From positions 62,001 through 126,000 of the forward strand of contig CAMYNL010000001.1 of assembly GCA_947259705.1 (NCBI GenBank): 64,000 nucleotides of DNA, in the 5' to 3' direction. This DNA comes from an uncultured Gammaproteobacteria bacterium. GTDB lineage: Bacteria > Pseudomonadota > Gammaproteobacteria > Arenicellales > JAANXG01. Under the pieces are notes generated by a model. It had not been told where the DNA came from, did no database searches, and saw only the letters and a program-made list of their open reading frames with translations. Positions 50,341 through 60,995 of this stretch are shown piece by piece. Every line of letters starts with the position of its first letter. The stretch's first letter is position 1. The position numbers were made by a program, and so were the translations under genes.

Positions 50341-51162
50341 ATGGCGGTTTACGCGATCGGGGATATTCAGGGTTGCTATGACTCTTTAAGGCGGCTGCTG
50401 GAAGCGATAAAGTTCGATTGCGCGAACGACCGGCTCTGGTTTACGGGCGATTTGGTAAACCGCGGCACCCAGTCGGCGGCCACGTTGCGCTTGGTGCGCG
50501 AGCTGGAGCCTTGGTCGGTCACTGTGCTGGGTAATCACGACCTGCATATGCTCGCAGTGGCGGCCGGAGTCCGCAAGTACAGGCGGAACGACACCTTTGC
50601 CGACGTACTGACGGCCGAGGACGGTTCGCAATTACTGGACTGGTTGCGGGAGCGACCACTGTTCCATTTGGACACCACGTTGGGTTACTGTCTGGTGCAC
50701 GCGGGGGTTCTGCCGAGCTGGAGCGTGGAAGAGTCACAGCGGCTGGCTGATGAAGTTGGCGAAGTCCTGCGCGGTGCGGGTTGGGTGCGGCTGATGGAAA
50801 CCATGTATGGTAACGAGCCCTGCCTGTGGACCCGGGCGCTCAAGCGATGGGCGAGGTATCGAGTGGTTATCAATGTCATGACAAGGATGCGCTTCGTGGA
50901 CGAGTCGGGGCGACTCGACTTCAGCCACAAGGGGCCGCCCGGAACGCAGCCGCCAGGTTGGTCGCCCTGGTTTGAGCATCGGCAAGGACTGCAGCAACGG
51001 ATTGTGTTTGGACATTGGTCGGCATTGGGGGCAAGAGTGGTCCCAAACGGCATCTGCCTCGACTCCGGATGCGTGTGGGGCGGGGAATTGACTGCGGTAC
51101 GACTGGATGCGGATCAGCTGGAGTTTCACCGCGTTGACTGCAAACACCCAAGGCTTGAATAG
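50341..51162 (+). CDS. apaH: Diadenosine tetraphosphatase ApaH (symmetrical)
   Basis: It splits Ap4A and related dinucleotides, and removes Np4 caps from RNA. The 273 residues hold the metallophosphoesterase motifs GDIQGCYDSL, FTGDLVNRG, VLGNHDLHML and VHAGVLPSW, with H in FGHWSALGAR near the C-terminus. The ATG follows the pip stop without spacing. ApaG is encoded just downstream, as in many gammaproteobacteria. Confidence 0.97.
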   Translation: MAVYAIGDIQGCYDSLRRLLEAIKFDCANDRLWFTGDLVNRGTQSAATLRLVRELEPWSVTVLGNHDLHMLAVAAGVRKYRRNDTFADVLTAEDGSQLLDWLRERPLFHLDTTLGYCLVHAGVLPSWSVEESQRLADEVGEVLRGAGWVRLMETMYGNEPCLWTRALKRWARYRVVINVMTRMRFVDESGRLDFSHKGPPGTQPPGWSPWFEHRQGLQQRIVFGHWSALGARVVPNGICLDSGCVWGGELTAVRLDADQLEFHRVDCKHPRLE

Positions 51163-51186
51163 ACGAACTCCTACATTATCATTGCT

Positions 51187-51633
51187 ATGAAGTTCGCGCC
51201 CAACTACTTGCTGCCGAGCAGTAACACATTCACGAACGAGATAAGCAAGGTGCCAGACGACGACAGATACGAATTTGATGTGCAGGTGAAGACTGCCTAT
51301 GTCGAAGCACAATCCGATCCCGGTGCCAACAGGTATGTGTTCGCGTACACCATTACGATACGAAACACCGGTAGCGTCGCCGCCCAGCTGCTGACCCGTC
51401 ACTGGCTCATTACCGACGCCAATAACCAAGTACAGGAAGTGCGGGGCGACGGCGTCGTGGGCGAGCAACCTCACTTGCCTCCCGGCGCAAGTTTTCAGTA
51501 CACCAGTGGCGCCGTGATCGAAACGCCGGTGGGCACCATGCAAGGCAGTTATCAAATACGCGCGGACGACGGCACCGAATTCAGCGCTCCGGTGCCGATA
51601 TTCACGTTATGCGTACCACGCACCCTGCATTAG
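51187..51633 (+). CDS. apaG: ApaG protein
   Basis: ApaG is an immunoglobulin-like fold protein tied to ApaH and magnesium/cobalt phenotypes. The core YVEAQSDPGANRYVFAYTIT, VQEVRGDGVVGEQPHLPPG and TPVGTMQGSYQIRADDG is unmistakable. ATG 51187 gives 148 residues, longer than the usual 120-127. An in-frame GTG at 51250, nine bases after a GAG, gives 127 residues beginning at PDDDRYEFDVQVKT and may be the real start. Confidence 0.93.
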   Translation: MKFAPNYLLPSSNTFTNEISKVPDDDRYEFDVQVKTAYVEAQSDPGANRYVFAYTITIRNTGSVAAQLLTRHWLITDANNQVQEVRGDGVVGEQPHLPPGASFQYTSGAVIETPVGTMQGSYQIRADDGTEFSAPVPIFTLCVPRTLH

Positions 51634-51698
51634 GGAAGATTTATATAATTTCCCCTAACTTCGTCAATATTAGGGAAAATTAAACGATATCGACGAAG

Positions 51699-51701
<3 letters not shown>
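51630..51701. repeat. Overlapping inverted repeats between apaG and gyrB
   Basis: TTAGGGAA (51630-51637) faces TTCCCCTAA near 51650-51658, and TAACTTCGTC (51656-51665) faces a perfect GACGAAGTTA at 51692-51701. A third copy of TTAGGGAAAATT around 51670-51681 can pair with the AATTTCCCCTAA before it. The convergent ends of apaG and gyrB lie inside, so this is probably a bidirectional terminator with alternative folds. No canonical T-run follows. Confidence 0.5.
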
Positions 51702-54170
<2,469 letters not shown>

Positions 54171-54227
54171 TTAAGGGGTGATAAAGAAAGCGAAAACACA
54201 AACCCTTGGGGGCTGGTCTAACGAATA

Positions 54228-54243
54228 TGTTCCACGTGAAACA
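54228..54243 (+). promoter_or_regulatory. parS site 1 (ParB-binding centromere)
   Basis: TGTTCCACGTGAAACA is a near-perfect parS 16-mer (consensus TGTTTCACGTGAAACA, one difference). It lies within 1.2 kb of the DnaA-box cluster, the usual region for chromosomal parS. Confidence 0.85.
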
Positions 54244-54250
54244 ACGGGGG

Positions 54251-54266
54251 AGTTTCACGTGGAACC
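54251..54266 (+). promoter_or_regulatory. parS site 2, inverted and adjacent
   Basis: AGTTTCACGTGGAACC carries the parS core GTTTCACGTGGAAC (54252-54265), the exact reverse complement of GTTCCACGTGAAAC in site 1 (54229-54242), across a 9-base spacer. Two sites this close could nucleate ParB together, and the 14-base arms could also form an RNA hairpin after dnaN. Confidence 0.8.
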
Positions 54267-54267
54267 T

Positions 54268-55365
54268 TTACAGCCGCATCGGCATCACCAGGTATAAGGT
54301 CTTCTTTTCTTCCGGGGCATTAAGGGTGCAGCTGCTATTGGCGTCCTGCACGCCGAGGTCCACCTGTTCTGTATTGATCGCGCGCAAGGCGTCCATCAGA
54401 TAACCGACGTTGAATCCGATCTCTAACTCGGGCCCCTCATAGACCACCGCCATTTCATCCGTGGCTTCCTCCTGTTCAGGATTATGTGCCGATACCTGCA
54501 TCGATCCCTGCTGCAGCTTGAGGCGCACGCCCCGGAACTTTTCATTTGTCAATATCGCAGCGCGTGCCAGTATGTCGTAAAACCCGACCCTATCCACCAA
54601 CAGGTGCGTCGATAAGGAACTCGGGATGACTTTCTCGTAATCCGGGAACCTGCCGTCGATCAGTTTCGACGTGAACATTACATTCCCGGTCTTGACCCGC
54701 AAGTGGTTATTACTGAACGCGACTACTGCCATCGTGTCCCCCTCCATGAATCGTGTCATCTCCATGATCGCTTTACGCGGCACGATCGCCTGCCGCGCCT
54801 TCGCGATATCCTCATCCTGCTCGATCTCACTCTTCGCCAGGCGGTGCCCATCGGTTGCCACAGCCCTTAATACCGTTCCATTCAACTCCAGCAGACAACC
54901 ATTCAGGTAATATCGTACGTCCTGCTGCCCCATCGAAAATGCCGTCCTTTCGAGCAAACCCTTCAGTTCCTTCTGCTCGACCTCAATTTCCACATCCCAC
55001 TCCTCGGCTTCCAGTCGTGGAAAATCCATTGCCGGGAGGGACTGCAATGTAAATCGACTTTTCCCCGACTTAATCGTTGTTCTTTCCCCCTGTCCTTTGA
55101 TTATCAAGCTGGCGTCGTCTGGTAACGATCGGCAAATATCATAGATTTTTCTTGCCATGACGGTGGTTTCTCCCCCATCCCCTTTCACTCCTGCCACCTT
55201 GGTTATTATCTCGGTTTCCAGATCAGTCCCGATCAGTGTTAACGCATCGGCTTCGTAGCGGAGATACACATTTCCCAGGATCGGCAGGGTTTGTCTTTTC
55301 TCTACCACACTTATGACTTGGGATAGTGGCCTCAGCAGGCGTTCTCTCTCTATCTCTATCTTCAT
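54268..55365 (-). CDS. dnaN: DNA polymerase III beta clamp
   Basis: The ring-shaped sliding clamp that holds DNA polymerase III on the template. The 365 residues cover the three repeated clamp domains with typical stretches: RPLSQVISVVEKRQTLPILGN in domain 1, IPRKAIMEM-like IVPRKAIMEMTRFMEG in domain 2, and LYLVMPMRL at the C-terminus. It starts at ATG 55365. dnaA lies upstream across the DnaA-box region, and gyrB downstream, with no recF. Confidence 0.98.
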   Translation of the reverse strand: MKIEIERERLLRPLSQVISVVEKRQTLPILGNVYLRYEADALTLIGTDLETEIITKVAGVKGDGGETTVMARKIYDICRSLPDDASLIIKGQGERTTIKSGKSRFTLQSLPAMDFPRLEAEEWDVEIEVEQKELKGLLERTAFSMGQQDVRYYLNGCLLELNGTVLRAVATDGHRLAKSEIEQDEDIAKARQAIVPRKAIMEMTRFMEGDTMAVVAFSNNHLRVKTGNVMFTSKLIDGRFPDYEKVIPSSLSTHLLVDRVGFYDILARAAILTNEKFRGVRLKLQQGSMQVSAHNPEQEEATDEMAVVYEGPELEIGFNVGYLMDALRAINTEQVDLGVQDANSSCTLNAPEEKKTLYLVMPMRL

Positions 55366-55569
55366 ATTTATTCTTTAGGGAACGTTAGTGTTTATAGCTC
55401 GCTGTGTTCTGTGGATAAGATAAATATTCTCAATATATTCAACAAGATATTGACGTTAATTTGGTGTGCCGTCCTGTGGTTAACACTAGCTTTAAGACGT
55501 TCCATCTGTGGATAACTTTAGCCACCACATTTATTGACAGTTTATCCACAGGGTTACCCAGAACGTTTG
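55366..55569. other. Probable oriC: DnaA boxes and AT-rich stretch between dnaA and dnaN
   Basis: About 200 bases contain three perfect DnaA boxes, TGTGGATAA at 55410-55418 and 55507-55515 and TTATCCACA at 55542-55550, plus one single-mismatch box TGTGGTTAA at 55475-55483. An AT-rich patch from about 55413 to 55460 next to the first boxes could be the unwinding element. The density of boxes in a short non-coding gap beside dnaA is the signature of a chromosomal origin. Autoregulation of dnaN transcription by the same boxes is also likely. Confidence 0.78.
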
Positions 55570-56901
55570 CTAGTTTATCAGTAGTTTCTGCAGGTTCTCG
55601 TAATCCTCCTTCATTTTGGGATCCTCATCGACCAGACTTTGCACCTTACGGCAAGCATGTATGACCGTCGTGTGGTCACGACCACCGAATGCATCCCCGA
55701 TGTCGGGGAGGCTCAGATTGGTCAGTTCCTTGGCGAGCGCCATGGCAATCTGTCTGGGCCGTGTAATCTGTCTGTTCCGGCGTTTTGAATGTAGATCCGA
55801 TACCCGCATCTTGTAATACTCCGCCACCGTCTTCTGGATGTTATTAATGGTGACTTTGCGCTCCTGGAAGACCATCACGTCCTTAAGTGCCTCCCTGGCC
55901 AGATCCGTGTCGATCCCGCGGCCGGTGAATCTGGCGCTTGCCATGATCCGGTGCAGCGCTCCTTCCAGTTCTCGCACATTCGAACGGATCTGTCTGGCCA
56001 CGAAAAATGCTACGTCTTCAGGCAGTTCTAGCCCCTTAGCCTTGGCCTTCTTGCGAAGAATCGCTACCCTGGTTTCCAGCTCCGGTGGGTCAATCGGAAC
56101 GGTGAGACCACTGCCGAATCGGGAAATCAATCGCTCCTGAACACCCGTAATCTCTTTGGGAAACCGATCACTGGTGATGACAACCTGTCGTTGACCTTCC
56201 AATAAGGTATTGAAAGTATGAAAGAACTCTTCCTGTGAGTGCGTTTTGCCAGCGAAGAACTGTATGTCGTCGATCAACAAGGCGTCGAGTGAACGGTAAT
56301 GCTTTTTAAACTCATTAATCGCGTTGTGCCGCAGCGCCTTGACCATATCCGCGACGAACCGCTCGGAATGCACGTACGCAACCTGAGCGTGCCGGTCACT
56401 GGCCACGATCAGGTTTCCGGCGGCCTGCATCAGATGGGTCTTACCAAGGCCGACCCCCCCGTAAATGAATAAAGGATTGTAGGCGCGACCTGGGTTCTCC
56501 CCGACCTGGATCGACGCCGCCCGCGCCAGCTGGTTGGATTTTCCCTCCACGTGGCTCTCGAACGTAAAGTCCGGGTTGAGTTTACCCGGCCCATAGGGGC
56601 CGCGTACATCCACCCCTTCGATCCGTTGTTGGCTGTCAGCAGCGGGACCCGGCACTTTGGAGGTCCCGATTTGAATGGAAACGGTCACCCCGTCATCACT
56701 GTACTGGCCCACCAGGTCGGTCAGCCGGTCATAATACTGCTCCTTGACCCAATCCAGAACGAATCGGTTGGGGGCGAAAAGGCATAACTCCCTGCTACTT
56801 TGATCGGCCTGTAGGGGCCTGATCCACGTATTGAATTGCTGTTCGGTCAGCTCATCCTCGAGCTTGCTCAAACAACGTTCCCATAAAGCTGCTTTCTCCA
56901 C
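55570..56901 (-). CDS. dnaA: Chromosomal replication initiator DnaA
   Basis: It binds DnaA boxes and opens the origin. The 443-residue protein has the N-terminal DnaB/DiaA-interaction domain ([22 protein letters not shown]), the AAA+ domain with Walker [11 protein letters not shown] and [12 protein letters not shown], and the C-terminal DNA-binding domain ([21 protein letters not shown] and [16 protein letters not shown]). It begins with a GTG, and no ATG fits. Transcription runs away from rpmH, with dnaN and gyrB following on the same strand across the origin-like gap. Confidence 0.98.
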   Translation of the reverse strand: MEKAALWERCLSKLEDELTEQQFNTWIRPLQADQSSRELCLFAPNRFVLDWVKEQYYDRLTDLVGQYSDDGVTVSIQIGTSKVPGPAADSQQRIEGVDVRGPYGPGKLNPDFTFESHVEGKSNQLARAASIQVGENPGRAYNPLFIYGGVGLGKTHLMQAAGNLIVASDRHAQVAYVHSERFVADMVKALRHNAINEFKKHYRSLDALLIDDIQFFAGKTHSQEEFFHTFNTLLEGQRQVVITSDRFPKEITGVQERLISRFGSGLTVPIDPPELETRVAILRKKAKAKGLELPEDVAFFVARQIRSNVRELEGALHRIMASARFTGRGIDTDLAREALKDVMVFQERKVTINNIQKTVAEYYKMRVSDLHSKRRNRQITRPRQIAMALAKELTNLSLPDIGDAFGGRDHTTVIHACRKVQSLVDEDPKMKEDYENLQKLLIN

Positions 56902-56938
56902 CTTAATCCACCCGTTTGTTTACAGCCGCCGCATCATG

Positions 56939-56967
56939 TTGACAGCGTTATCCAAACCTTTTAAGTT
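56939..56967 (+). promoter_or_regulatory. Probable rpmH promoter, overlapping a DnaA-like box
   Basis: A perfect TTGACA at 56939-56944 is followed 17 bases later by a weak TAAGTT (56962-56967) and a GC-rich discriminator. A single-mismatch DnaA box TTATCCAAA lies at 56948-56956 inside the spacer, so DnaA could repress ribosomal-protein/rnpA transcription. Confidence 0.45.
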
Positions 56968-57030
56968 TGCCAGCCCTTCGGGCCCAGTTTACGTCAAGAT
57001 AGCCGCCGCTGACAGGAGTTATACAGGATC

Positions 57031-57165
57031 ATGAAACGCACATTCCAGCCGAGTGAAGTTAAGCGCAAACGGACACATGGTTTTCGCGCGCGCATGCGCA
57101 CCCGCGGTGGTCGGGCGGTTATTAACGCGCGGCGTGCCAAAGGGCGCACCCGTCTGAGCGCCTAG
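57031..57165 (+). CDS. rpmH: Ribosomal protein L34
   Basis: The 44-residue basic protein reads [20 protein letters not shown] through [19 protein letters not shown] to TRLSA, an exact L34 pattern, and is part of the 50S subunit. GACAGGAG precedes the ATG at about 13 bases. It heads the conserved rpmH-rnpA-yidC-mnmE order, divergent from dnaA. It is too short for long-ORF filters but is certain. Confidence 0.98.
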   Translation: MKRTFQPSEVKRKRTHGFRARMRTRGGRAVINARRAKGRTRLSA

Positions 57166-57175
57166 GTCGAACACG

Positions 57176-57592
57176 CTGATCGCCCCGCTGCTCCGGACCG
57201 TTTTCAAACAGCGTTATCGTTTACAGACGCCGGCACAGTACAGGAACCTATACCGAAGCGGGGCCCGTGGACGCACTCGTTACTTCGCCTGGCGCACGCG
57301 CGCCAACGACTTGCCTCACGCCCGGCTCGGACTCGCAGTCCCCAAAAAGCACCTGCGACGAGCGGTTGACAGAAACCTGGTTCGCAGAATCATTCGAGAG
57401 TCCTTTCGGCAACGCTCGGGGTCTCTGCCTTGCGTCGATATATTGGTGATCCTGATTGCCATACCCGACCTGGATGAACGGCAAGCACTGTCATCCGATC
57501 TGACGCGGCTGTGGTGCCAAGCAGCCCGATCGGTCAGCTCCAATGCGAACAAAAAACCAACGCCGGCCGCGCTCGATGCCACCACTAACTGA
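57176..57592 (+). CDS. rnpA: RNase P protein component, start codon unclear
   Basis: The basic protein subunit of RNase P, which helps the RNA process tRNA 5' ends. The frame reads FKQRYRLQTPAQYRNLYRSG, later ARLGLAVPKKHLRRAVDRNL, then the hallmark RRIIRESFRQRSGSLPCVDI. The frame opens at 57158 just after a TGA, yet no ATG, GTG or TTG lies before this conserved N-terminus. A CTG at 57176 about 9 bases after a TAGGTC, a CTG at 57188, or an ATC at 57179 are the only candidates. The first standard-class codon, a TTG at 57311, would delete the first 40 or so conserved residues. The protein body is intact and clearly under selection. Either a rare start is used or a base is wrong. 57176 is a tentative choice. 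Confidence 0.85.
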   Translation: MIAPLLRTVFKQRYRLQTPAQYRNLYRSGARGRTRYFAWRTRANDLPHARLGLAVPKKHLRRAVDRNLVRRIIRESFRQRSGSLPCVDILVILIAIPDLDERQALSSDLTRLWCQAARSVSSNANKKPTPAALDATTN

Positions 57593-57604
57593 GTACCGAA
57601 CCTG

Positions 57605-59278
57605 ATGGACGTGCAACGCGCAATCCTGGTTTTCGCTCTTGCCTTCGTGTTGATTCTTGTCTATCAGCGCTGGCTCGAAGAGCAGCAGAGTCCGGACCCG
57701 GTGTCTACCGAACCCGCAACGGCCGGCGCGCCGGCTACCAGCGCCCGCGATGTTCCGGCCGCTCCCGACGTGGGTCGCAAGGATGTCCCCCCGGCGCCGG
57801 GCGGCAGCCCTGCGGCCGCACCGGTCCAGGCCGCCTCGGGGCAGCGAGTACAGGTGCTCACCGACCTGTTGCGGGTGCAGATCGAAATCTCCGGAGGCGG
57901 ATTACACCTTGTGGAATTGCGGAAGTATCCGGTTTCGGTGGAACAGCCTGACCAGCCTTTCGCCCTGCTCAGGGAGGAAGGCACGGATATCTTCACCGCA
58001 CACAGCGGGCTGATTGGCAAGGGAAGGGAGTTCCCGAACCACCGCACCACCTACCGGACCGAAGAGACGAAACTCGAGTTAAAGGAGGGCCAGGACTCTG
58101 TTTCCCTTAAGCTGCTGTGGGACGCTCCGGATGGGGTTAAGTACTCGAAGGTCTATACCTTCACCCGCAACAGCTACGAGGTCAAGATCGACTACCTAGT
58201 CGACAACCAGTCGGATACTACTTGGACCGGTTTCCTCTATGCGCAGTTTCTTCGAACGCCGGTCGCCCAGGACCGGGGATTCTTCATGGATGTAGTCCCG
58301 AGTTACCTCGGTGGTGCGATCTATACACCGCAGGACAAGTTTGAGAAAGTCGATTTCTCCGATATGTCGGAAAAACCATTGTCCCGCGTCGTCGATGCTG
58401 GCTGGGTGGCGATGTTGCAGCACTATTTTGTCGGTGCATGGTTCCCGCGCCAGCCCGGTCCGTTCCAGTTATATAGCCGCGCACTCAACGAGCCGACCGG
58501 ACCGCGTTTTAACCTGGGCTTCAACACCATGAGCCCTGTCGATGTGGCCGCCGGGGCGACAGGCCGCATAGGCGCCAATCTGTTCGTTGGGCCCAAGGAG
58601 CAGAAGCGCCTGGAGAAGCAGGCCGAGGGGTTTGTTCTCACCGTCGATTACGGCTGGTTGACGCCTATTTCAGCGCCCCTGTTTTGGGTGCTCGAACGAA
58701 TCCATGCCATCGTCGGTAACTGGGGCTGGGCTATCGTAATTCTGACCTGCCTGATCAAGCTGGCGTTTTTTCCTCTGTCTGCGGCAAGCTACAAATCGAT
58801 GGCCAAGATGAAGAAGCTGCAACCACGCCTCCAGACCCTGAAGGAAAGATACGGCGACGACAAGGCAAAGCTCAATCAGGCGATGATGGAGCTGTACAAG
58901 AAAGACAAGGTCAACCCGCTTGGCGGCTGTCTGCCGATCGTCGTGCAGATCCCGGTATTTATTGCCCTTTACTGGGTGTTGCTTGAGAGCGTCGAACTCA
59001 GGCAGGCGGACTTCATGCTTTGGATCAACGACCTGTCGGTAAAGGACCCCTACTTCGTGCTGCCGATACTGATGGGTGCTACGATGCTGGCGCAGCAGAT
59101 GCTGAACCCCTCGCCGCTCGACCCCATGCAGAAGAAAATCATGATGGCACTGCCGATCGTGTTCACGGCATTATTCCTGTATTTCCCGGCGGGGCTGGTG
59201 TTGTACTGGCTGGTCAACAATGTGCTTTCCATTGCACAGCAGTGGTACATCAACAGAACCGTCGCCGCCAAGACCTGA
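57605..59278 (+). CDS. yidC: Membrane protein insertase YidC
   Basis: It inserts and folds inner-membrane proteins, alone or with SecYEG. The 557-residue gammaproteobacterial-type protein has an N-terminal helix (ILVFALAFVLILVYQRW), a low-complexity Pro/Ala linker (about 25-75), the large periplasmic beta domain, and the conserved C-terminal helices with the arginine-bearing groove (FPLSAASYKSMAKMKKLQPR, CLPIVVQIPVFIALYWVLLE). It starts 13 bases after rnpA; the small yidD gene usually found between them is absent. Confidence 0.97.
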   Translation: MDVQRAILVFALAFVLILVYQRWLEEQQSPDPVSTEPATAGAPATSARDVPAAPDVGRKDVPPAPGGSPAAAPVQAASGQRVQVLTDLLRVQIEISGGGLHLVELRKYPVSVEQPDQPFALLREEGTDIFTAHSGLIGKGREFPNHRTTYRTEETKLELKEGQDSVSLKLLWDAPDGVKYSKVYTFTRNSYEVKIDYLVDNQSDTTWTGFLYAQFLRTPVAQDRGFFMDVVPSYLGGAIYTPQDKFEKVDFSDMSEKPLSRVVDAGWVAMLQHYFVGAWFPRQPGPFQLYSRALNEPTGPRFNLGFNTMSPVDVAAGATGRIGANLFVGPKEQKRLEKQAEGFVLTVDYGWLTPISAPLFWVLERIHAIVGNWGWAIVILTCLIKLAFFPLSAASYKSMAKMKKLQPRLQTLKERYGDDKAKLNQAMMELYKKDKVNPLGGCLPIVVQIPVFIALYWVLLESVELRQADFMLWINDLSVKDPYFVLPILMGATMLAQQMLNPSPLDPMQKKIMMALPIVFTALFLYFPAGLVLYWLVNNVLSIAQQWYINRTVAAKT

Positions 59279-59309
59279 GTCGGGGAGCTCATGGCGAGCC
59301 CCGCCGAGC

Positions 59310-60656
59310 ATGTCACCAAACATTGACACCATTGTCGCCCTGGCGACCCCGCCGGGACGTGGCGGTATCTCGGTGATCAGAATCTCCGGTCTTGCGGTTA
59401 CCACCATCGCCAAGGCCATGCTGGGCCGTGTTCCCCAGCCGCGCCATGCCTCATATGGCAATTTCGGCGACCTCAACGGCGAGCCGCTGGATAAGGGTAT
59501 AGCGCTGTTCTTCCCCGGTCCGCGGTCGTTCACCGGGGAAGACATGCTCGAACTTCAGGGACATGGCGGGCCGGTGGTCAGTGACCTGTTGCTGCAGCGC
59601 GTCGTCGAACTGGGCGCCAGACTCGCTGGTCCGGGAGAGTTCTCCGAGCGAGCCTTCCTCAACGGCAAGATCGACCTGGCACAGGCGGAAGCAATCGCTG
59701 ATCTGATCAACAGCGGTTCCGCGCAGGCGGCGCGCTGCGCGTTGCGCTCACTGGCAGGCGAGTTCTCCCACCGCGTGCACGCCATCACCGAGTCGGTGAT
59801 ACAGCTCCGCACCTACGTCGAAGCGGCAATTGATTTCCCGGAGGAGGAGATCGATTTCCTCGACCAAGCGGAATTGCTGCGAGACATGAGGAAGACTCTC
59901 CATGACACCAACGATTTGCTTGTCAGCGCCGAGCAAGGACGCCTGTTGCGTGATGGATTGCACGTAGTTCTGCTAGGGGCGCCCAACGCCGGTAAATCGA
60001 GTCTGTTGAACCACTTGTCACAGAGCGACCGCGCCATCGTCAGCGCGATCCCCGGAACTACCCGTGACATCCTCGAACAATCCATACAGATCGACGGACT
60101 GCCGTTACAGATCATCGACACAGCCGGATTACGCCACAGCGGTGACGAGATCGAACAGGAGGGAGTGCGGCGGGCACGGCGGGCGGCCACGGAGGCAGAT
60201 TTGGTGCTCGTCATGGTCGACGACAGCGCCCCCGCCCCGATGAAAGAGTTGCTGCAGGATCTGCCGACCGGCACAGACTATGCCTTATTGTTGAACAAGA
60301 TTGACTTGACTGGCCGTGCGCCCGGACTGACGCGTTACGAGGGCCACGAGGCGGTTGCCCTGTCACTGGAGACAATGGCCGGCGTTGCTACGCTGCGCCA
60401 GTTTCTACTGCGCAGGGCCGGGTTCCGCCAGCTCGGTGATACCGGCTTCATCGCCCGTCGACGGCATCTCGATGCGTTGGCGGCGGCGCGTCGCCACATG
60501 GACGCCGCGCTAAAGCAACTGACTACGGAAAGGGCCGGCGAGCTGGTGGCTGAGGAACTCCGCCAGGCGCAACAACAACTGGGCGCCATCACCGGGAAGT
60601 TTACCAGCGATGATCTCCTGGGAAGAATCTTTGCTTCGTTCTGCATCGGCAAGTAG
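59310..60656 (+). CDS. mnmE: tRNA modification GTPase MnmE
   Basis: With MnmG it installs 5-carboxymethylaminomethyluridine at tRNA wobble position 34. The 448-residue protein begins MSPNIDTIVALATPPGRGGI, then shows the folate-binding N-terminal region (ISVIRISG), helical domain, the inserted G domain with G1 GAPNAGKSSLLN, G2 GTTRD, G3 DTAGLRHSGDEIEQEG, G4 NKID, and ends with the catalytic C-terminal CIGK. ATG 59310 matches the family start; the frame is open further upstream within yidC. It closes the rpmH-rnpA-yidC-mnmE run. Confidence 0.97.
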   Translation: MSPNIDTIVALATPPGRGGISVIRISGLAVTTIAKAMLGRVPQPRHASYGNFGDLNGEPLDKGIALFFPGPRSFTGEDMLELQGHGGPVVSDLLLQRVVELGARLAGPGEFSERAFLNGKIDLAQAEAIADLINSGSAQAARCALRSLAGEFSHRVHAITESVIQLRTYVEAAIDFPEEEIDFLDQAELLRDMRKTLHDTNDLLVSAEQGRLLRDGLHVVLLGAPNAGKSSLLNHLSQSDRAIVSAIPGTTRDILEQSIQIDGLPLQIIDTAGLRHSGDEIEQEGVRRARRAATEADLVLVMVDDSAPAPMKELLQDLPTGTDYALLLNKIDLTGRAPGLTRYEGHEAVALSLETMAGVATLRQFLLRRAGFRQLGDTGFIARRRHLDALAAARRHMDAALKQLTTERAGELVAEELRQAQQQLGAITGKFTSDDLLGRIFASFCIGK

Positions 60657-60995
60657 ACGCCGATCTAGGCGCGGTGTGCTTCACGCGGTCGGGCGTCGAT
60701 ACCGAACTGACACCGGTTGCGTGCGCAGGCATGGCGCGCCGCCCGCGGCATTGGCCACACTGGCTGCGGTGTTGCCTGTTGCTGGCGATTCGCCTCTACA
60801 CATTGAGCAACGCGGGCCTGACCCGCTTCCTGCCGTCGCCATGTTCGATGATCGAGGATAATTGCTTACACCGCAGCGGCTCCCGCTGGCTGCCCCGTCG
60901 TCCGGGAGCTGAAGGGCCTGGCGGCGCCGGCAGGCGCGCAAGTCCGCCGACACATTCGCTGCTGCTTAGCCTTTCGCCGTGGATAACGGCAGGTG
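60657..60995. other. Convergent gap after mnmE
   Basis: About 340 bases between the stops of mnmE (+) and the transglutaminase (-). A plus-strand frame has WLRCCLLLAIRLYTL and RFLPSPCSMIE, faintly like YidD, but lacks its cysteine pattern and continues into antisense sequence. No terminator hairpin with T-run was seen. I call no gene here. Confidence 0.4.

Noticed and set aside
60674-60960. Possible decayed yidD after mnmE
   Set aside because: RLYTL and RFLPSPCS recall YidD, but the cysteine spacing and the HPGG-type end are missing and the frame runs into antisense of the transglutaminase.
60974-60984. DnaA-like CGTGGATAAC near the end of the transglutaminase gene
   Set aside because: A single imperfect box with no cluster, so chance occurrence is likely.
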